Under the pieces are notes generated by a model. That model saw nothing but the letters and a program-made list of their open reading frames with translations. It was not told where the DNA came from and did no database searches. Below, in pieces: positions 33,156-36,046 of a DNA stretch of 36,046 nt. This stretch comes from Eubacterium sp. (GTDB lineage Bacteria > Bacillota > Clostridia > Lachnospirales > Lachnospiraceae), in NCBI GenBank assembly GCA_022764165.1, contig JALERM010000007.1:1-36046 (forward strand), in the 5' to 3' direction. The translations under genes were made by a program, and so were the position numbers. Each line of letters starts with the position of its first letter. The stretch's first letter is position 1.

Positions 33156-33415
33156 CGCTCCCTCCTTCTGTTATTAAACTGATAATGTCTTTCTTCAAAC
33201 CAAAAAAAACCCTTAAACTGTCCGGATTTCATAAACCTCCAAACATATTCAAAGGACAAAACAACGTGAAAAAACCTTTGAATACTGCGTTTTTTTATAT
33301 GCAATATCCAAAGTTCCTATATTCCGTTAGTGAACTATACCCCTTTATTAAAGTGAATTATTAGTGCATTTCCAAACCAAAATGTGCACTATACACTATA
33401 CATGGAGGTACATAT

Positions 33416-33763
33416 ATGGCTAAATCTAAGAAAATTGATAAAGACATGGGGTTTCGTCTTAAAAAGGCTAGACTGGATCAAAAGCTGACATACGATGAGT
33501 TATCAGAAATGTCCGGTGTTTCGTCAAGATATATTAAGGAAATTGAAAATCATGGCAATATTCCAAGCCTTGAAAAATTAGGGCAACTGATTCGTGCATT
33601 ACATATCTCTGCTGATCCTTTCTTTTATCCGGCAGCTCCAACCGACAATCTGGATTATCAAAGGCTGCTGGTCTATCTCTCACAATGTACGGAAGAACAG
33701 ATAACAACGATTCTTGCCATTGTGGAAGCCTATCTTCGGACATATAACAAACCCACAAATTAG
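33416..33763 (+). CDS. Tn916 ORF9-like XRE repressor
   Basis: This 115-residue protein has an N-terminal XRE HTH (LKKARLDQKLTYDELSEMSG then VSSRYIKEIENHGNIPSLEK) and a short C-terminal helix region (EQITTILAIVEAYLRTY), matching ORF9-type regulators that oppose ORF7 in Tn916-like elements. The ATG has GGAGG 7 bases upstream. It is the only long plus-strand gene pair partner in this half and is divergent from ORF7, with repeated TAGTG/TGCACTATA motifs in the shared promoter region. Confidence 0.85.
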   Translation: MAKSKKIDKDMGFRLKKARLDQKLTYDELSEMSGVSSRYIKEIENHGNIPSLEKLGQLIRALHISADPFFYPAAPTDNLDYQRLLVYLSQCTEEQITTILAIVEAYLRTYNKPTN

Positions 33764-33820
33764 AATAGCAGAAAGATTTTGATTTTAACTTGATTGTTTC
33801 TGAATTATTCTGGAGAAAAA

Positions 33821-33856
33821 CAGGGTGGAAGTTCCATGATTGGACGCTCCACCCTG
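33821..33856. terminator. Convergent terminator between ORF9 and the coiled-coil gene
   Basis: CAGGGTGGA (33821-33829) and TCCACCCTG (33848-33856) form a 9-bp stem with an A5 flank on one side and a T-rich flank on the other. It sits between genes facing each other. Confidence 0.7.
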
Positions 33857-33861
33857 CTTAC

Positions 33862-34197
33862 TTATTTCATTATTGTATTCAATAACTCTTTTACCTTAAC
33901 ACTCTCTTTAACAATCCCAAGTCCAGCAAGTATCTGTACTGCATCTACGATACCCTGATAATAGGCTCTCTGTTGTTCCTGAAAGTGCGCATGATCTACA
34001 ATATCCATATAGTTTTCTAAAAAATTTCTCTGCTCTGCTAAAAGCTCAGATAAGAGTTTTTCATATTCCCGGTTTGCTTTTTTCAGCTCCTTATCTGCTT
34101 TCTTTGTTTCCTCTGTCTGTATGGAATACTCCCGTTCGTCTGCTTCACTGCGAAGCTCCTCAAAAACATCAGATAGCTTTTCAAATACTTCATTCAT
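33862..34197 (-). CDS. Small coiled-coil protein of unknown function
   Basis: This 111-residue protein is rich in Lys and Glu: NEVFEKLSDVFEELRSEADE, then KKADKELKKANREYEKLLSE, and a C-terminal globular end (GIVDAVQILAGLGIVKESVK). I chose ATG 34197 because AGGTGG lies 7 bases upstream. Similar small proteins occur beside XRE genes in Firmicute integrative elements. The function is not known to me. It is divergent from the XRE gene at 34368. Confidence 0.65.
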   Translation of the reverse strand: MNEVFEKLSDVFEELRSEADEREYSIQTEETKKADKELKKANREYEKLLSELLAEQRNFLENYMDIVDHAHFQEQQRAYYQGIVDAVQILAGLGIVKESVKVKELLNTIMK

Positions 34198-34282
34198 TTT
34201 TGTATCCACCTTTCTCTAAATAAGTATTGCATTTTACAGGCAGTATTATCAATCCTTAAATTTCTTACAACAATATTTTTCC

Positions 34283-34354
34283 GCACTTCATCTTTAGAAG
34301 TATATTATCAAGATTATTCCGTAAAATCAATCATGTGGCACTTCATCTTTAGAA
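34283..34354 (+). promoter_or_regulatory. Two 17-bp direct repeats before the XRE gene
   Basis: GCACTTCATCTTTAGAA occurs at 34283-34299 and 34338-34354, starts 55 bp apart. The first copy extends into an imperfect dyad ACTTC-ATCTTTA-GAAGT. They lie between the divergent coiled-coil and XRE genes and are likely operators of the XRE protein. Confidence 0.6.
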
Positions 34355-34367
34355 AGTTGGTGATAAT

Positions 34368-34625
34368 ATGAAAATTTACTGGAATAAAGAAAGCAATTCC
34401 AAAAATCTGATAGGTCAGAGAGTAAAGGAATTGCGAACCGAAAGGCAGCTATCGCAAAAAGCACTGGCAGAACAGCTCCAGCTTGCCGGATATGAATTTA
34501 GCGATTTGACCGTATTACGAATAGAACAAGGGACACGCTTTGTACCAGATTATGAAGTGGTTGCCCTTGCTGAATTTTTCCATGTATCTTGTGAATATCT
34601 TTTAGGTGTCAGAAGCGAAAAATAA
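34368..34625 (+). CDS. XRE-family transcriptional regulator
   Basis: This 85-residue protein is almost entirely one HTH domain: VKELRTERQLSQKALAEQLQ then LAGYEFSDLTVLRIEQGTRF and FFHVSCEYLLGV. The start follows GGTGATAAT closely. The two repeats at 34283-34354 are its probable binding sites. It ends at a terminator (34623-34663). Confidence 0.8.
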   Translation: MKIYWNKESNSKNLIGQRVKELRTERQLSQKALAEQLQLAGYEFSDLTVLRIEQGTRFVPDYEVVALAEFFHVSCEYLLGVRSEK

Positions 34626-34663
34626 GCAGTGATCTGTATTTCTTCTTTACAGACCGCTGCTTA
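34623..34663. terminator. Terminator after the XRE gene
   Basis: TAAGCAG...TCTGTA and TACAGA...CTGCTTA form an interrupted stem followed by AATTTTT on the plus strand. The stop codon of the opposing winged-helix gene lies inside it. Confidence 0.7.
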
Positions 34664-35081
34664 AATTTTTGTTGAAACGATAGCCTACACCCCATACCGT
34701 CTGTATGTAGATTGGCTTGCTTGGGTTATCTTCTATCTTTTCTCGTATGTTGCGTATATGGCTCATGACGATGTTGTAATCACCGGAATAGGGTTCTTCC
34801 CAGATAAGATCATAGATTTGCTCCTTGCTAAACACCCTACCCGGACTACTTGCTAACAGATACAGTATTTCAAATTCTCGATTTGTAAGCGTAACTTCTG
34901 TATTCCCAGTAATAACACTTCTTTTCGATAAATCTACTATCAATTCGCCTATTTGAATATTTTTTGTTTCCTGAAGCATATTACACCATTCAAAATTCTT
35001 ACTATTACTTATTATCTGTAACATTCTCTGATAAGTCTCTTCTTCCTCATCAGAAAATGATAAAACTAATATTTTTCCCAT
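34647..35081 (-). CDS. Stand-alone OmpR-type winged-helix protein without a receiver
   Basis: This 144-residue protein ends with a full trans_reg_C domain: QIGELIVDLSKRSVITGNTE, LTNREFEILYLLASSPGRVF, then NIVMSHIRNIREKIEDNPSK and IQTVWGVGYRF. The first ~45 residues (MGKILVLSFSDEEEETYQRM) begin like a receiver strand but lack the acidic pocket and the phospho-acceptor, so it is not a normal response regulator. The ATG has AGGTGATAG just upstream, so the short form looks like a real gene and not a truncation. Target and signal are unknown. Confidence 0.75.
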   Translation of the reverse strand: MGKILVLSFSDEEEETYQRMLQIISNSKNFEWCNMLQETKNIQIGELIVDLSKRSVITGNTEVTLTNREFEILYLLASSPGRVFSKEQIYDLIWEEPYSGDYNIVMSHIRNIREKIEDNPSKPIYIQTVWGVGYRFNKNLSSGL

Positions 35082-35135
35082 TCTATCACCTATACTAATG
35101 AAATATTCTCACTGCCATATTTCATGGATATATGC

Positions 35136-36044
35136 TTAATCAATACATCCTCTGATTTCTTCCAACGAGGAAATTTTATTTTCTTTCATATATCTCCAAA
35201 TTCCATCTATGATTTCTACAGTCGCATAAGGATTATGAAAATTTGCAGTTCCAACAGCAACCGCCATTGCTCCCGCCATAATAAATTCAAGAGCATCTTC
35301 GTATGTTGAAATACCACCCATGCCAATCACGGGCACATCAACGCTATGGCAGACCTCATAAACCATTCGCAGTGCCACAGGCATAATACCGGGACCAGAA
35401 TACCCTCCGATTCTATTTGCAAGTACAGGTTTACGCTTATGTATATCTATTTTCATTCCTCTTAGTGTGTTAATTAGTGAAATTGCATCTGCCCCACCAG
35501 AAACAGCAGCTTTTGCTATTTCTGTTATATCGCTGACTTCCGGTGACAGTTTTACAATCAAAGGTTGTTTTGCGTAATGACGAACAGCACCCACTATCCG
35601 TTCTACAATGTGCGGATCTGTGCCAAAGCTCAATCCACCCTCTTCCACATTTGGACAGGAAATATTAAGTTCCAAAAGATCAATATCACAATCTGCAAAT
35701 TTCTCTGCAACCGAACAATACTGTGCCAAAGTATGTCCACAAATATTGACGATTATCTTCGTATTATATTGTCTAAGAAACGGAATATCATTCTCAATAA
35801 AATGTTTTGCTCCTGCATTCTGTAATCCAATGGAATTTAATAAGCCATCCTGTGTTTCTGCAACTCTGGGAACGGGATTTCCCTTCCATGCTTCCTCAGA
35901 AACACCTTTCACTGTAATTGCACCCAACCGATTTAAATCAATCAATTCTCCATATTCCCGACCAGAACCAAAAGTCCCGGATGCTGTTGTAACCGGATTT
36001 TTTAATGTCACGCCTGCAATCGTCATTTCCATCCCACTATTCAT
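35136..36044 (-). CDS. pyrD: Dihydroorotate dehydrogenase, class 1B
   Basis: This 302-residue FMN enzyme oxidises dihydroorotate to orotate in pyrimidine synthesis. The N-terminal substrate loop is NPVTTASGTFGSGREYGELI; the active-site Cys130 lies in ELNISCPNVEEGG, which marks class 1B. GMGGISTYEDALEFIMAGA is the FMN phosphate site. Class 1B enzymes work with the PyrK electron-transfer subunit, which would be expected upstream, beyond the window. The ATG used is two bases from the window edge, so an alternative start (Met5 or Met7) or an upstream one cannot be judged. It is an ordinary housekeeping gene, so the mobile module ends before it. Confidence 0.93.
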   Translation of the reverse strand: MNSGMEMTIAGVTLKNPVTTASGTFGSGREYGELIDLNRLGAITVKGVSEEAWKGNPVPRVAETQDGLLNSIGLQNAGAKHFIENDIPFLRQYNTKIIVNICGHTLAQYCSVAEKFADCDIDLLELNISCPNVEEGGLSFGTDPHIVERIVGAVRHYAKQPLIVKLSPEVSDITEIAKAAVSGGADAISLINTLRGMKIDIHKRKPVLANRIGGYSGPGIMPVALRMVYEVCHSVDVPVIGMGGISTYEDALEFIMAGAMAVAVGTANFHNPYATVEIIDGIWRYMKENKISSLEEIRGCID

Positions 36045-36046
36045 CC

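Noticed and set aside
1-36046. CRISPR array or tRNA/rRNA genes
   Set aside because: No regularly spaced 25-37-bp repeats with unique spacers, and no cloverleaf or rRNA-like stretches were recognised on either strand.

Overview
The window looks like the chromosome of a gut-type Firmicute, most likely a Lachnospiraceae member (Blautia/Ruminococcus/Dorea type). The evidence is AT-rich DNA, strong AGGAGG ribosome sites, an LplA/LplB/YtcP-type sugar ABC operon with a YesM/YesN two-component system, a T-box leader, and a Tn916-like integration module with a large serine recombinase. Almost every gene is on the minus strand, so the gene order below is read from high to low coordinates.

Layout from left to right. 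(1) 1-5.2 kb is a 'scrapyard' of accessory genes: a frameshifted WYL-regulator tail; an intact HigA-type antitoxin (XRE plus ImmA/IrrE) whose HigB toxin carries an in-frame TAA; a GNAT scrap; a GH172 (DUF2961) glycosidase interrupted by an in-frame TAA; an apparently intact DUF3990/HTH toxin-antitoxin pair with two 18-bp operators; and a metallophosphoesterase fragment. (2) 5.4-14.4 kb is an intact carbohydrate operon: solute-binding lipoprotein, two permeases, sensor kinase, AraC-type regulator and GH3 glycosidase. It has an intercistronic hairpin after the lipoprotein and a perfect terminator at its end. (3) 14.5-17.5 kb holds gene scraps, a structured 82-bp repeat, corA and an orphan proA. 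(4) 17.7-23.3 kb is a decaying kdp potassium-transport locus: kdpE and kdpD broken by deletions and a frameshift, kdpC intact, only the C-terminal end of kdpB, no kdpA, then a second KdpDE-like kinase/regulator pair that is also broken by internal deletions. Between the two halves is an ordered array of eight TGTGR half-sites (spacing 11/21/11/19/11/19/11 bp), probably the old kdp promoter region. (5) 23.3-25.6 kb holds cstA, a second copy of the 82-bp repeat, a second terminator, and a T-box leader that probably reads isoleucine. (6) 25.65-26.25 kb is a degenerate transposase.

(7) 26.3-29.5 kb holds an AbiL/RloAB-type defence pair (RloA ATPase and RloB) and, separated by a terminator, an SRPBCC-alkD pair in which the SRPBCC gene has an in-frame TAG. 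(8) 29.6-34.6 kb is the integration and regulatory end of a Tn916-related element: serine recombinase, SHOCT-like small protein, ORF8, ORF7 sigma-like factor and divergent ORF9 repressor, with hairpins in the ORF7 leader. Two further regulators and a coiled-coil protein follow, but no conjugation genes are visible. (9) A receiver-less OmpR-type winged-helix protein and pyrD (class 1B) close the window.

The sugar operon looks functional, while the flanking regions show unusually dense gene decay: three clean in-frame nonsense codons, several frameshifts, and repeated internal deletions in both kdpDE-like pairs. The most unusual unexplained signals are the 8-fold TGTGR array, the T-box cut off from cstA by an independent terminator and repeat, the two-copy nested-hairpin repeat, and the 24-nt direct repeat that coincides with the kdpE breakpoint.
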